The notes: a model not told the origin generated them from the letters alone. DNA of 47,759 bases from GCA-2733415 sp049614485 (GCA_049614485.1 JBMZDR010000017.1:1-47759); one strand, 5' to 3'; shown: positions 15,960 through 23,056, numbered from the stretch's first letter. A program made the numbers and translations.

Positions 15960-17255
15960 TTATTTACGTGTAAGTCTTAAAATAGTATAGCCAACAATTC
16001 CAGAAATTAATGAGCCTATAATAACCCCTACTTTTACTGAATTTATACTAATCAAATCTCCTTGAAAAGCCAAATTATCTATAAAAATTGACATTGTAAA
16101 CCCAACTCCTGCAATGGCTGATATTCCTAATATTTGCTTAAAGGTCACCCCTTTTGGCAATTCAGCAATTTTGAGCTTAATTCCAAAATAAGAGAATAAA
16201 GCAACACCAATAAATTTACCAACAAATAAACTAATAGCAATGTTTAGCATCAAAGAAAAATCAAAATCATAGTTTAAACTAATTACAACTCCAGCGTTTG
16301 CAAAAGCAAATATTGGTAAGATGAAATAAGCTACTAAACTATGAAGTTTATTTTCAAGATGTTGTAAAGGTGAGCGAACTTCGAAAGTCAAATCATCTAA
16401 ATTGTCTATACATTTTAATTCTTTTTTTGTGAGTAAATGGTTTTCATCATTATCAGATACTTTTAATATTTTATTAGAAATAGAGCTAAGATGACTTGAA
16501 AATAATTTGCTGTTGATTCTCCTTTTTATTGGAATTGTAAAAGCTAAAAGAACACCTGCAATTGTAGGATGTACACCAGATTTTAGATATAAAAACCAAA
16601 CAATAATTGCCAAAACGATACCTATTGAAAAAGAGTATTTCTTTTTGTTATACAGTACTGCTAAAAAGCCAATAATAATAAGTCCGTACAAAATAAAAAG
16701 CCAATTTATACTTGCACTATAAAATATTGCAATTACAAGTACTGCTGCGATATCATCTATAATAGCAAAAGCAGTTAGAAATATTTTAAGGCTTAACGGA
16801 ACTCGTTTTCCTAGCGTGCTTAAAATAGCCAATGCAAAAGCGATATCGGTTGCCATTGGAATACCCCAACCTTTTGCTGTATCAGGATTTTGATTTAAAA
16901 TTAAATATAATACAATAGGAATCACCACACCACCTAAAGCCGCAACAAAAGGGAAAGCTGCTTTTTTTACAGTGTTAATTTCTCCAATAAGCAATTCTCT
17001 TTTTAATTCTAAACCAATTAAGAAGAAGAAAATAGCCATTAAACCATCATTAATCCAAAGTATTAATGGTTTTTTTAATTCAAAATTTTGAAACGATATT
17101 CCAATATTCTGCTGTAATAAATTTGCATAGTGTTCGCCATAAGATGAATTAGCCCAAATTAGAGCAATTATTGTTGCTCCAAAAAGTAACATTCCTCCTA
17201 AACTTTCAGTTTTAACAAATTTCTGAAAAGGTGTAAGTAGTATATTTTTTATCAT
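15960..17255 (-). CDS. nhaA: Na+/H+ antiporter NhaA
   Basis: The 431-residue inner-membrane antiporter exchanges cytoplasmic Na+ (or Li+) for external protons, giving salt and alkaline tolerance. The paired aspartates of the ion site are in FAIIDDIAAV, and PMATDIAFALAILSTLGKRVP precedes them. The N-terminal FFFLIGLELKRELLIGEI segment and the C-terminal GVGFTMSIFIDNLAF helix are both present, with about twelve hydrophobic segments. Length is near normal; a charged loop around residues 245-290 (SNKILKVSDNDENHLLTKKELKC) is longer than in E. coli NhaA. It lies within the minus-strand array, and its leader (17281-17410) is unusually structured. Confidence 0.96.
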   Translation of the reverse strand: MIKNILLTPFQKFVKTESLGGMLLFGATIIALIWANSSYGEHYANLLQQNIGISFQNFELKKPLILWINDGLMAIFFFLIGLELKRELLIGEINTVKKAAFPFVAALGGVVIPIVLYLILNQNPDTAKGWGIPMATDIAFALAILSTLGKRVPLSLKIFLTAFAIIDDIAAVLVIAIFYSASINWLFILYGLIIIGFLAVLYNKKKYSFSIGIVLAIIVWFLYLKSGVHPTIAGVLLAFTIPIKRRINSKLFSSHLSSISNKILKVSDNDENHLLTKKELKCIDNLDDLTFEVRSPLQHLENKLHSLVAYFILPIFAFANAGVVISLNYDFDFSLMLNIAISLFVGKFIGVALFSYFGIKLKIAELPKGVTFKQILGISAIAGVGFTMSIFIDNLAFQGDLISINSVKVGVIIGSLISGIVGYTILRLTRK

Positions 17256-17280
17256 TTATATTGGTTTTACGTATGTGCTT

Positions 17281-17410
17281 TAACGGTTATATAAGGAGTC
17301 TTACGACGCAAGTCGGTCGACAGGATTCCTGGCAGGGAATCCACGAGTAAATATACGGTTACTCTATGAATTAGACACCAAGCTTAAGCATGCATTTTAT
17401 ATGGTGTTGG
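17281..17410 (-). promoter_or_regulatory. GC-rich structured leader of nhaA (possible RNA element or diverged array repeat)
   Basis: Four perfect stems lie in 105 bases: CGAC(GCAA)GTCG at 17304-17315; GGATTCC(6)GGAATCC at 17323-17342; GAGTAA(8)TTACTC at 17345-17364; ACACCA(21)TGGTGT at 17375-17407. Base composition is far above the local GC. One end (minus strand CCAACACCATATAAAATG) resembles the terminus of the array repeats, so this may be a diverged repeat. The alternative is a cation-responsive leader for nhaA. The GCAA tetraloop is only formed on the plus-strand copy, so the functional strand is uncertain. Confidence 0.5.
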
Positions 17411-17526
17411 TAGGAGTTAATTGATTTGTTGTTCTAATGTCATTAATTCCTTTTATAGCTATACTAGCACTAGCTATTGAGTTAGAAATACTCACATTAT
17501 ATTATTTTTGTTTCAATCACAATTGT

Positions 17527-17973
17527 TTATTCGTTTTTATCAGTTCTATGGTTCTCAAACATTTCAATAGCTGCTTTTATTAAACCAAACATTCCTAAGC
17601 CTAAAACAAAAAGGCCAATAGATAATTCTTTTAAAATTCCAACTTTAGTAAAGTAATACCCAATTAATCCAATAGTTAAAAAAGATAAAGTAATAAGACT
17701 CATAATAGTAATCATAATTTTTCCTTTTATTGGGTGTTTCCAAATTTTTTCAGAAAACTTATTTTGAGTTTTAGACGTATCTTGCAATGATGAAAAACTT
17801 ACCCCTAAGCCCATAAAAATTAATAAAGAGTTTAGGTTTTGGAAGATCAAATCAGGGTTTGCTTTTAGTTCTTCAATTTCTTGAAAATATGGTTTGAAAG
17901 CAAAATAAAGTCCCATCAGCATTAATGGGTATTGTAAATAACTTATGTAATGAAAAAAGGTTTTAAAATTCAT
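17527..17973 (-). CDS. Small four-helix membrane protein, unknown
   Basis: The 148-residue protein has about four hydrophobic segments: YLQYPLMLMGLYFAF, NLNSLLIFMGLGVSF, IMITIMSLITLSFLTIGLIGYY and LSIGLFVLGLGMFGLIKAAIEM. A short polar loop (SLQDTSKTQNKFSEKIWKHP) lies in the middle and a charged tail (FENHRTDKNE) at the end. I do not recognise a family. It sits alone between the nhaA leader and a full array repeat, in the same orientation as the rest of the array. A full start codon and clean stop support a real gene. Confidence 0.7.
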   Translation of the reverse strand: MNFKTFFHYISYLQYPLMLMGLYFAFKPYFQEIEELKANPDLIFQNLNSLLIFMGLGVSFSSLQDTSKTQNKFSEKIWKHPIKGKIMITIMSLITLSFLTIGLIGYYFTKVGILKELSIGLFVLGLGMFGLIKAAIEMFENHRTDKNE

Positions 17974-18001
17974 AATATTATTAAGTATGTCTGTAATTAC
18001 T

Positions 18002-18127
18002 GCAAACGTGTTTGTGTGATGGCTAGTTGCGTTGGTTAAGGACTAAGTTAGCAAAATGAAACGAACCAGAGGAAATTTTGAAGGAATAGGCGATAATCAA
18101 GCAATTGATTATACTCGTTGGTGCGCC
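18002..18127 (-). repeat. Array repeat, full-length member
   Basis: This is about 126 bp. On the minus strand it starts GGCGCACCAACGAGTATAATC, continues with TTTTGCTAACTTAGTCCTTAACC and ends ACACAAACACGTTTGCA. The CAAC...GTT ends are complementary. The central hairpin region differs from the other copies. Confidence 0.65.
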
Positions 18128-18133
18128 TAGTTT

Positions 18134-19042
18134 TTAGTTTCTATTTTCAAGATATACAATTCCGTTCTTTAAATTATAGGTGATATTAAAATCCAATAGC
18201 ATTTTTTGACCAATTAATCCGTCCGCTTGCCTTTCTGAGGTTTCATTTAATGGGTCAACTTCAAAAACGACAGGAATATTTTTCCATTTTTTATTTCCAA
18301 AAATCGCTAAAGATACTTTTCCATTAAGATTTTTTGTGATGGTCGAATCAGCACCAAACCCTTTCTTTATTTTATATCTTTTTTTTGGATTTATGAGTTT
18401 ATGTTTAGTAACTGAGTTATTATGAAATGTTAAATAATTACCAGCTCCGGTATCAATTTTAATGATAAGTGTTATATTTTCTTTTTTCCCTTTTGGAACT
18501 ATATTTATCTCAAGTCCTAAATGATTTGATTCAAGACCAATTAGTTTTATAGGTTTAGATTTTCCATTAAAAATGTAATTTGTATTTGAAAAAAAACGCA
18601 TTTCAAGAGCATCGATATTTGTTTCTGTAACTACTTTGTTCAATAAGTCAAAACCTATAATTCCGTCAACATTGGTCTTAAAATAGTCACTTAAATGTGA
18701 TAAATCCATTAAAGCTAGAGGAATACTGTCCAATTTTAATTTATTCCCTAAAATGATTTGGTTATTGTTAGAAAGTTTAGATGATAATGTTTTTCCAGAT
18801 GTGCCTATTTTCAATTCTCCAGAAATGGATAATTGAATCTCTTTTGCAATTTTAGTATCAATGACAGTTATTCCTGCTCCTGTGTCGAACATAAAATTCA
18901 GAGGTTCTTTTATATCATTTATTTTGAGTTCTATAAAAATTAAACCGTCAATCAATTTGATAGGAACTTTGTCAATCAAATCTTGTCCATAAGTTGATAA
19001 ACTAATTAAGTAAATTAAAGCGATTGATATGATTTTCTTCAT
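18134..19042 (-). CDS. Retropepsin-like aspartic protease with two domains, secreted
   Basis: The 302-residue protein has a signal peptide (MKKIISIALIYLISLSTYGQ). Two aspartic protease half-domains follow, each with the catalytic DTGA signature: NFMFDTGAGITVIDTKIAKE (about residue 53) and LIIKIDTGAGNYLTFHNN (about 197). Each is followed by the hydrophobic-Gly strand of the flap region (DGIIGFDLLNK and DGLIGQKMLLDF). This is the gag-polyprotein-putative-aspartyl-protease or PDZ-less retropepsin-like family of Bacteroidota. It should act in the periplasm or be exported. It is a single-gene unit between two full array repeats. Substrate unknown. Confidence 0.88.
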   Translation of the reverse strand: MKKIISIALIYLISLSTYGQDLIDKVPIKLIDGLIFIELKINDIKEPLNFMFDTGAGITVIDTKIAKEIQLSISGELKIGTSGKTLSSKLSNNNQIILGNKLKLDSIPLALMDLSHLSDYFKTNVDGIIGFDLLNKVVTETNIDALEMRFFSNTNYIFNGKSKPIKLIGLESNHLGLEINIVPKGKKENITLIIKIDTGAGNYLTFHNNSVTKHKLINPKKRYKIKKGFGADSTITKNLNGKVSLAIFGNKKWKNIPVVFEVDPLNETSERQADGLIGQKMLLDFNITYNLKNGIVYLENRN

Positions 19043-19055
19043 TTGGTCAAATTAT

Positions 19056-19187
19056 GCACAACGTGTTTGTATACGGTTAGTTGAGAGGTTTAAGCACCTA
19101 ATTTAGCACCTAAAAACTGAATATAAAATCCGCGAGGATTTTCGTAAGTAGGCGAGAACTAGCCATTAATTATACATGGTGTTAGGC
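19056..19187 (-). repeat. Array repeat, full-length member with canonical attC-like end
   Basis: This 132-bp copy begins on the minus strand with GCCTAACACCATGTATAATT and ends CAAACACGTTGTGC. GCCTAAC and its plus-strand complement GTTAGGC match the integron core patterns RYYYAAC/GTTRRRY. The middle carries the stem AAAATCC(TCGC)GGATTTT. The copy supplies the stop codon of the gene at 19166. Confidence 0.7.
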
Positions 19188-19747
19188 AATGTTTTTTTAT
19201 TTATTCGTTCGTTTATTTTTTCAAACCATAAATCCCTCTCATTAACTACAAAGTCAAATTCTTTATTGTCATTTGTTATTATTCTAATTCCGTTATCAAT
19301 AATTTTTGCTGTTTTTCGTTTAATAACGTCCTTTATGTTTTTATATTCAATGTTTGTTTGTCCTTTCTGAATATTAATTTTATGTGATTTGAAAATCAGT
19401 TTTTTATCCGTCAAAAATATCTTTCCACCAACTCCTTCCATTCCACGAAATAAATTTGCAGGACCTTCAATTTCAATTTTTTCTTCTGCACCTAATTCCG
19501 GTTTAATTTTAATTCCGACTTTATTAGAAAATTTTACAGCTAATTTTTCATTTATGTAAGGAAATCCAATTCCAAAAAACACTCCAAAAAACACTCCTTG
19601 AAATAGTAAATTTTTTATAGAATAAAGTTCTTCTTCAGAGAAAGAGTCAAAAAGCCAAAGTATAAACGCATACATAACCGCAGTTCCGATTGCAAATACT
19701 ATTCGGAATTTCAAGCTTGGTTTAATCAATTTTGTTCCTATTTTCAT
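19166..19747 (-). CDS. Membrane protein with GRAM-like domain
   Basis: The 193-residue protein has two membrane segments near the N-terminus (FRIVFAIGTAVMYAFILWLF and LFQGVFFGVFFGIGFPYI). Then comes a GRAM/PH-like domain: EGPANLFRGMEGVGGKIFLTDKKLIFKSHKINIQKGQTNIEYKNIKDVIKRK and a helical end, FEKINERINK. GRAM-like domains bind membranes or lipids; the role here is unknown. The last residues (LPNTMYN) and the stop codon are encoded by the array repeat at 19056-19187, so the original C-terminus may have been longer or the gene was captured with its end in the repeat. It resembles in layout the membrane/PH-like protein at 14279. Confidence 0.78.
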   Translation of the reverse strand: MKIGTKLIKPSLKFRIVFAIGTAVMYAFILWLFDSFSEEELYSIKNLLFQGVFFGVFFGIGFPYINEKLAVKFSNKVGIKIKPELGAEEKIEIEGPANLFRGMEGVGGKIFLTDKKLIFKSHKINIQKGQTNIEYKNIKDVIKRKTAKIIDNGIRIITNDNKEFDFVVNERDLWFEKINERINKKTLPNTMYN

Positions 19748-19764
19748 ATGTGTTTCTATTAAAT

Positions 19765-19795
19765 GCGCGCCAACGGTTTTGTATATGGCTTGTAG
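19765..19795 (-). repeat. Array repeat, terminal half upstream of the GRAM-like gene
   Basis: On the minus strand this ends CATATACAAAACCGTTGGCGCG, matching the 3' terminus of the full repeats (ATACACAAACACGTTGGCC). The opposite terminus is missing. The remaining 175 bases to 19970 hold no convincing gene; an 81-codon frame there starts and ends in non-coding-looking DNA. Confidence 0.5.
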
Positions 19796-19970
19796 GGTTT
19801 ACAATTAACAATAATTTTTGGTTTAAGCCCAAGTCAGACTTTTTAATTTTTCTTATTATATTTTTTTGTTGGAAATTGTCTAATTTAAATATTTGGCGGT
19901 GTCTGTTAATAAGTATCAACTTTGGGACAGGTACCGAACCCTTATTATTTTTATACCTTGCTAGCAAAGC

Positions 19971-20408
19971 TTACTTAACTCGTTCATAATAATAAATCTC
20001 TTGATTTACTGACGAAATAGCTTGTTCAGCTGTAATAATAACATATCTATCTCCAATAGGTTTTTGAGAAAAAAACCATAGTCCATAAGTGTTTTTTTTT
20101 CTTGAATTCTTTTTATTCAACTTTTCAATTTCTTTTAAATCAGAACAGTAATTTTCTTGATTAAGAACTCTAAAGCTAAAGCTATTCTCTTTGATTCTAA
20201 CAATATCAGTTCCAGAGTTATTGATATATTCTATCCATATTAGCTGAAACTTCTCACAAGAAGTATTGTAGCTTACAAAACTTGAATCTAAAGCACATTC
20301 ATATTCACTAATTTTTATATTATACTTTTTAAAATCAGTACTCAAGGAGTCTTGAGCAAAAGCAAATATTTCTAGAGATAAAAAAAATAGTAATAAAATT
20401 GTTTTCAT
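19971..20408 (-). CDS. Small secreted protein, unknown
   Basis: This is 145 residues from the ATG at 20408, which starts a signal peptide (MKTILLLFFLSLEIFAFAQ). A longer frame begins nine codons upstream, but that part is not signal-like. The mature part holds three cysteines (EYECALDSS, NTSCEKFQ and ENYCSDLKEIE), aromatic strands (KFQLIWIEYINNSG) and a basic stretch (KLNKKNSRKKNTYG). I do not recognise a family. It lies between a truncated repeat and a repeat remnant at 20437. Position and orientation match the rest of the array. Confidence 0.65.
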   Translation of the reverse strand: MKTILLLFFLSLEIFAFAQDSLSTDFKKYNIKISEYECALDSSFVSYNTSCEKFQLIWIEYINNSGTDIVRIKENSFSFRVLNQENYCSDLKEIEKLNKKNSRKKNTYGLWFFSQKPIGDRYVIITAEQAISSVNQEIYYYERVK

Positions 20409-20436
20409 TCTAATGTTTTCTGAAACTCTCGTCAAT

Positions 20437-20473
20437 AGTTAGTTGCTGAGTACACACAGAACTAGCAATTACT
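20437..20473 (-). repeat. Array repeat remnant
   Basis: On the minus strand GCTAGTTCTG and CAACTAACTA-type fragments of the repeat are joined by a short spacer (plus strand AGTTAGTTGC...GAACTAGCAATTA). The centre appears deleted. Confidence 0.4.
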
Positions 20474-21152
20474 TGGCTGTTGTTAATTTATTAAAAATTT
20501 CTTTATGTATTTTACCCATAGGTTTAATTGGGGTTTTTTTGTCTGGAAATTCTAAAAATAGATAGGACAAAACACCTTTACTATTAATGATTAAATATTG
20601 AGGAACATGATGCCCTGGAAGGTTTGATCTTAACCAATAATCTGTGTTTTTAAAAATAGGAAAGTTTGGTTTTTTAGAAAATGAATTCTCATTAACATCG
20701 CCAAGAAGAAAACCGACAACATTGAATTGTTCTTCCTCATTAATTGCGTTTAGCGCTTTGATTTCTTTTCTAGAAGGTAAAAAATACTTGGGTTTCCAGA
20801 GACACACAATTGTTGGCTTATTTAAAAAGAAAGTATTAGTATACTTAACATTCTTGAAGTCTTTAAAACTAAAACTCGGAAAGGGATGGTTTAAGAGTGA
20901 ATAATATTCATCTTTAGTATCGTAATTTAAACTGGAAGTAATGATGACTGTATTCTTTATTAGAGAATCATTTTTTTTAATTGTTTCAAAAACATAAAAC
21001 CGTACGGGATTAGGGTAATTTTCTTTCTTTATATTCTTAAAAAAAGAATTGAATTTTTCTTCAGAAAAGATACTGCCTCCAACTCTGAAAAAGTTTTGAG
21101 AAAACCCATTTTGAATTGTAAATAAAAATAATAGAAATAGTAGGTTTTTCAT
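20469..21152 (-). CDS. Redoxin-like secreted protein without active-site cysteines
   Basis: The 227-residue protein has a signal peptide (MKNLLFLLFLFTIQNGFSQ). The second half folds like a TlpA/AhpC-TSA redoxin. It has the FPSFSFKDFKN strand and KPTIVCLWKPKYFLPSRKEIKALNAINEE, where the WCxxC site should be but reads WKPKY. The QFNVVGFLLGD strand and the cis-proline region GHHVPQYLIINSKGVLSYLFLEF follow. The catalytic CxxC is absent, so a redox role is unlikely; a binding or chaperone role is inference. It is a stand-alone unit upstream of a repeat remnant and downstream of a nearly complete repeat. Confidence 0.7.
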   Translation of the reverse strand: MKNLLFLLFLFTIQNGFSQNFFRVGGSIFSEEKFNSFFKNIKKENYPNPVRFYVFETIKKNDSLIKNTVIITSSLNYDTKDEYYSLLNHPFPSFSFKDFKNVKYTNTFFLNKPTIVCLWKPKYFLPSRKEIKALNAINEEEQFNVVGFLLGDVNENSFSKKPNFPIFKNTDYWLRSNLPGHHVPQYLIINSKGVLSYLFLEFPDKKTPIKPMGKIHKEIFNKLTTAK

Positions 21153-21160
21153 AATTACAG

Positions 21161-21270
21161 TTAATGTGTTTTAAGCACCTAATTTAGCAAATAAAAACTG
21201 AATATAAAATCCGCTAGGATTTTCGTAAGTAGGCGAGAACTAGCCATTAATTATATATGGTGTTAGCCAC
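21161..21270 (-). repeat. Array repeat, 3'-truncated member
   Basis: On the minus strand it begins GTGGCTAACACCATATATAA, keeps GGCTAGTTCTCGCCTACTTA and the stem AAAATCC(TAGC)GGATTTT, then GCTAAATTAGGTGCTTAA. It is nearly identical to the 19056 copy over about 100 bp. The terminal ACACGTTG block is missing. Confidence 0.65.
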
Positions 21271-21272
21271 TT

Positions 21273-22076
21273 TTAATTTATTAATTTTCTTTTAATTTCA
21301 AATTTATAATTGTCTTTGAATAGTTGATAAACTGGAATATTTCTGCTCTTACATTCTTTAATAATTTCAGTTTTATTATCTTTTTCAGAATTCAGTCCAA
21401 AAATTACTTCTGCAATGCTATTTTCAGGAACATTAACAACTCTATTTAATTCTTCATTGGTTTTGTCAAAATATAAATTTGTTAATCTAAATTCTTCTTC
21501 ATATTCCCATTCCTTTGCTTTATAATGAGTTTGCCAAAAAACTTTTTGCATAACATCATAGTTTTTAAGAGGATGTATTTCAGGGAAATCAGGTGTGTAA
21601 TTTACATCTCCACCATATTCAAAACATCTTGAATCTATAAGAACCTTTTCATCGAAACCAATACAATAACCTTTATGATAATCTCCATAATGACTCCACA
21701 TTAAGATAGAATTCCATCTACGACTTAAAGAAAGTACACCTATACTATTGTTTATATATTTTGAATTCCTTCTCTCATATTCTTTTTGATATTCATCTAT
21801 ATTACGAAGATTTTTCCGAAGTTTATTTTCTTCTTCTTCAATATTCTTATTGTTTTTTATGAGTAGGTTAATATTTTCTTTAGTACCTTTTTTTATATAA
21901 AACTCTTTTTTCTCATCTGTATCAAGAAGATGATGATTTATATTAATTTTGCAGTCGAAAGGATCGTTGAAGTCATTAGGTGCAGATAAATAAACTTCAT
22001 TTTTCAGTAACATAGCCCTATGATTTTTATCTATCAAATTTCGATATTTATATACAATTCCTGATTTTTTTTTCAT
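21273..22076 (-). CDS. DUF2971 domain protein
   Basis: This is 267 residues from the ATG at 22076 (MKKKSGIVYKYRNLIDKNH). The frame is open for 23 more codons upstream, but those are read out of the repeat at 22081-22215, so I reject the longer start. The N-terminal VYKYRNLIDKNHRAMLLKNEVYLSAPNDFNDPFDC is the DUF2971 signature. SLSRRWNSILMWSHYGDYHKGYCIGFD and the EYEEEFRLT segment follow in family order. DUF2971 proteins are of unknown function and are common on mobile DNA and near defence genes. Flanked on both sides by array repeats. Confidence 0.88.
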   Translation of the reverse strand: MKKKSGIVYKYRNLIDKNHRAMLLKNEVYLSAPNDFNDPFDCKININHHLLDTDEKKEFYIKKGTKENINLLIKNNKNIEEEENKLRKNLRNIDEYQKEYERRNSKYINNSIGVLSLSRRWNSILMWSHYGDYHKGYCIGFDEKVLIDSRCFEYGGDVNYTPDFPEIHPLKNYDVMQKVFWQTHYKAKEWEYEEEFRLTNLYFDKTNEELNRVVNVPENSIAEVIFGLNSEKDNKTEIIKECKSRNIPVYQLFKDNYKFEIKRKLIN

Positions 22077-22080
22077 AATT

Positions 22081-22215
22081 GTGGCCAACGTGTTTGTGTA
22101 TGATTTCGTTGCGTGGTTAAGCACTAAAGTTAGCAAATAAATCACAGATAGAAAGTTTGCGAGGACTTTCGTAAGTAGGCTAGAACTAGCAATGAATTAT
22201 ACACGGTGTTGCCAC
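22081..22215 (-). repeat. Array repeat, full-length member
   Basis: This 135-bp copy begins on the minus strand with GTGGCAACACCGTGTATAAT and ends ATACACAAACACGTTGGCCAC. The outer CAAC/GTTG and the inner GTGTAT/ATACAC boxes pair with a spacer between them, as the R and L boxes of attC do. Central blocks GCCTACTTACGAAAGTCC and TTTGCTAACTTTAGTGCTTA are shared with the other copies. Confidence 0.7.
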
Positions 22216-22234
22216 ACGTTATTATTTTCTATTC

Positions 22235-22516
22235 TTAATGCATTCTCATTAAACATACTTTTAATCGGTTAATTAATTTTTCCGATTTTAAACATTCCAA
22301 TGGTGTTAAATTATCCAAAGCAGGAATGTTATTATTTAACCAGCTTAAACTTGTTTCTCCGATTATATAATCAATGACTTTTGCTAAATCAATTCTGTCA
22401 TCTACTTTAGTGAGAAGTGTTTTTTGAATTTCAGAATTTTTCCAATTATAGTCAAAAACCTCTATAAAATTCTCCCAACTTTTTTGGCCTTTATAATACT
22501 GTTCAAGTTCAATCAA
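22235..22516 (-). CDS. DUF2384/MbcA-ParS-Xre C-terminal-domain-like protein
   Basis: The 93-residue protein ends in WLNNNIPALDNLTPLECLKSEKLINRLKVCLMRMH. This matches the pattern (WLN..nPAL.G.tPlelL.te.g...v...L.ri) of the antitoxin Xre/MbcA/ParS toxin-binding domain. There is no N-terminal helix-turn-helix. No ATG is available in frame before the last residues; the likely start is TTG at 22516, overlapping the upstream stop as TTGA. That means translational coupling to the 169-residue protein. An alternative is that a frameshift has split one longer gene. Confidence 0.65.
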   Translation of the reverse strand: MIELEQYYKGQKSWENFIEVFDYNWKNSEIQKTLLTKVDDRIDLAKVIDYIIGETSLSWLNNNIPALDNLTPLECLKSEKLINRLKVCLMRMH

Positions 22517-23022
22517 TTATATTCAGTTTTTGCAAGATTTAGTATTTCATTTATCTGGTCAAATGTCTTTATTTTACTTTTTGTTATTGCATCAATAGAT
22601 TGGTTAATTGAAATGTATGCTAAATTTTCATTCAAAGAATTATGAGTTTTACCCATTGCATATTCAATTAGGTTTGAAGTCGAGTATAAAATTAGTTCAA
22701 CTTCTTCTGGAATTTCAAAATCATCATCTTCTCTAGCTACAACAGGTTCTCTAATTTCATCGTGAAGTGATTTAATTTTAAATGCATTTATTTTGTTTGT
22801 CAGAAAGTTATTCTGTCTGTTTATTTTTTTTAAGAGCTTAATTGATTTTTCAATCAAATTCTTATTTACTTTATGATACATTCCAACAACAGAGTCCGTA
22901 TATTCAATTCGATTTTCAGAGTTGTAACTTTCCCAAATAGGCAATCCAATTTCAATCAATTCGATAGCTAAATCGATTTGAGTTTTCTTTTCTAAACTAT
23001 TTACTATTTCGGTTAACGGCAT
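22513..23022 (-). CDS. Helical protein of unknown function, partner of the DUF2384-like protein
   Basis: The 169-residue protein is predominantly helical. It starts MPLTEIVNSLEKKTQIDLAIELIEIGLPIWESYNSENRIEY, and a coiled segment (LIEKSIKLLKKINRQNN) lies mid-protein. An acidic stretch (VAREDDDFEIPEEVELILYST) precedes helices with conserved-looking Asn and Tyr. It does not show the Arg-Glu-Ser pattern of RES toxins. I recognise no family. It is the first gene of the array after tRNA-Cys and directly coupled to the DUF2384-like gene. Toxin, immunity protein or sensor are all possible. Confidence 0.65.
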   Translation of the reverse strand: MPLTEIVNSLEKKTQIDLAIELIEIGLPIWESYNSENRIEYTDSVVGMYHKVNKNLIEKSIKLLKKINRQNNFLTNKINAFKIKSLHDEIREPVVAREDDDFEIPEEVELILYSTSNLIEYAMGKTHNSLNENLAYISINQSIDAITKSKIKTFDQINEILNLAKTEYN

Positions 23023-23032
23023 TTTTTCTAAT

Positions 23033-23056
23033 GTGTGGCAACACGGTTATAAACAC
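23033..23056 (-). repeat. Array repeat, truncated terminal copy at the right boundary
   Basis: On the plus strand, GTGTGGCAACACGGTTATAA and the following AACAC resemble the terminal block of the full repeats. It is the last trace of the family before the tRNA-Cys terminator. Confidence 0.45.

Noticed and set aside
19722..19967. An 81-codon minus-strand frame upstream of the GRAM-like gene
   Set aside because: It overlaps the GRAM-like gene start and the truncated repeat, has no recognisable composition or motif, and reads through repeat sequence (SHIQNRWRAFN region).
22077..22145. Upstream extension of the DUF2971 gene
   Set aside because: The extra 23 codons are translated from the array repeat. 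The family N-terminus begins just after the downstream ATG.
22513..23022. RES-domain toxin partner
   Set aside because: The conserved Arg, Glu and Ser pattern and beta structure of RES toxins are missing from this helical protein.
12450..23056. CRISPR array
   Set aside because: The repeats are 60-135 bp, diverged, with whole genes between them, and no short uniform spacers or cas genes occur.
12450..23056. Insertion sequence or prophage
   Set aside because: No transposase, integrase, terminase or structural phage gene is visible anywhere in the window.
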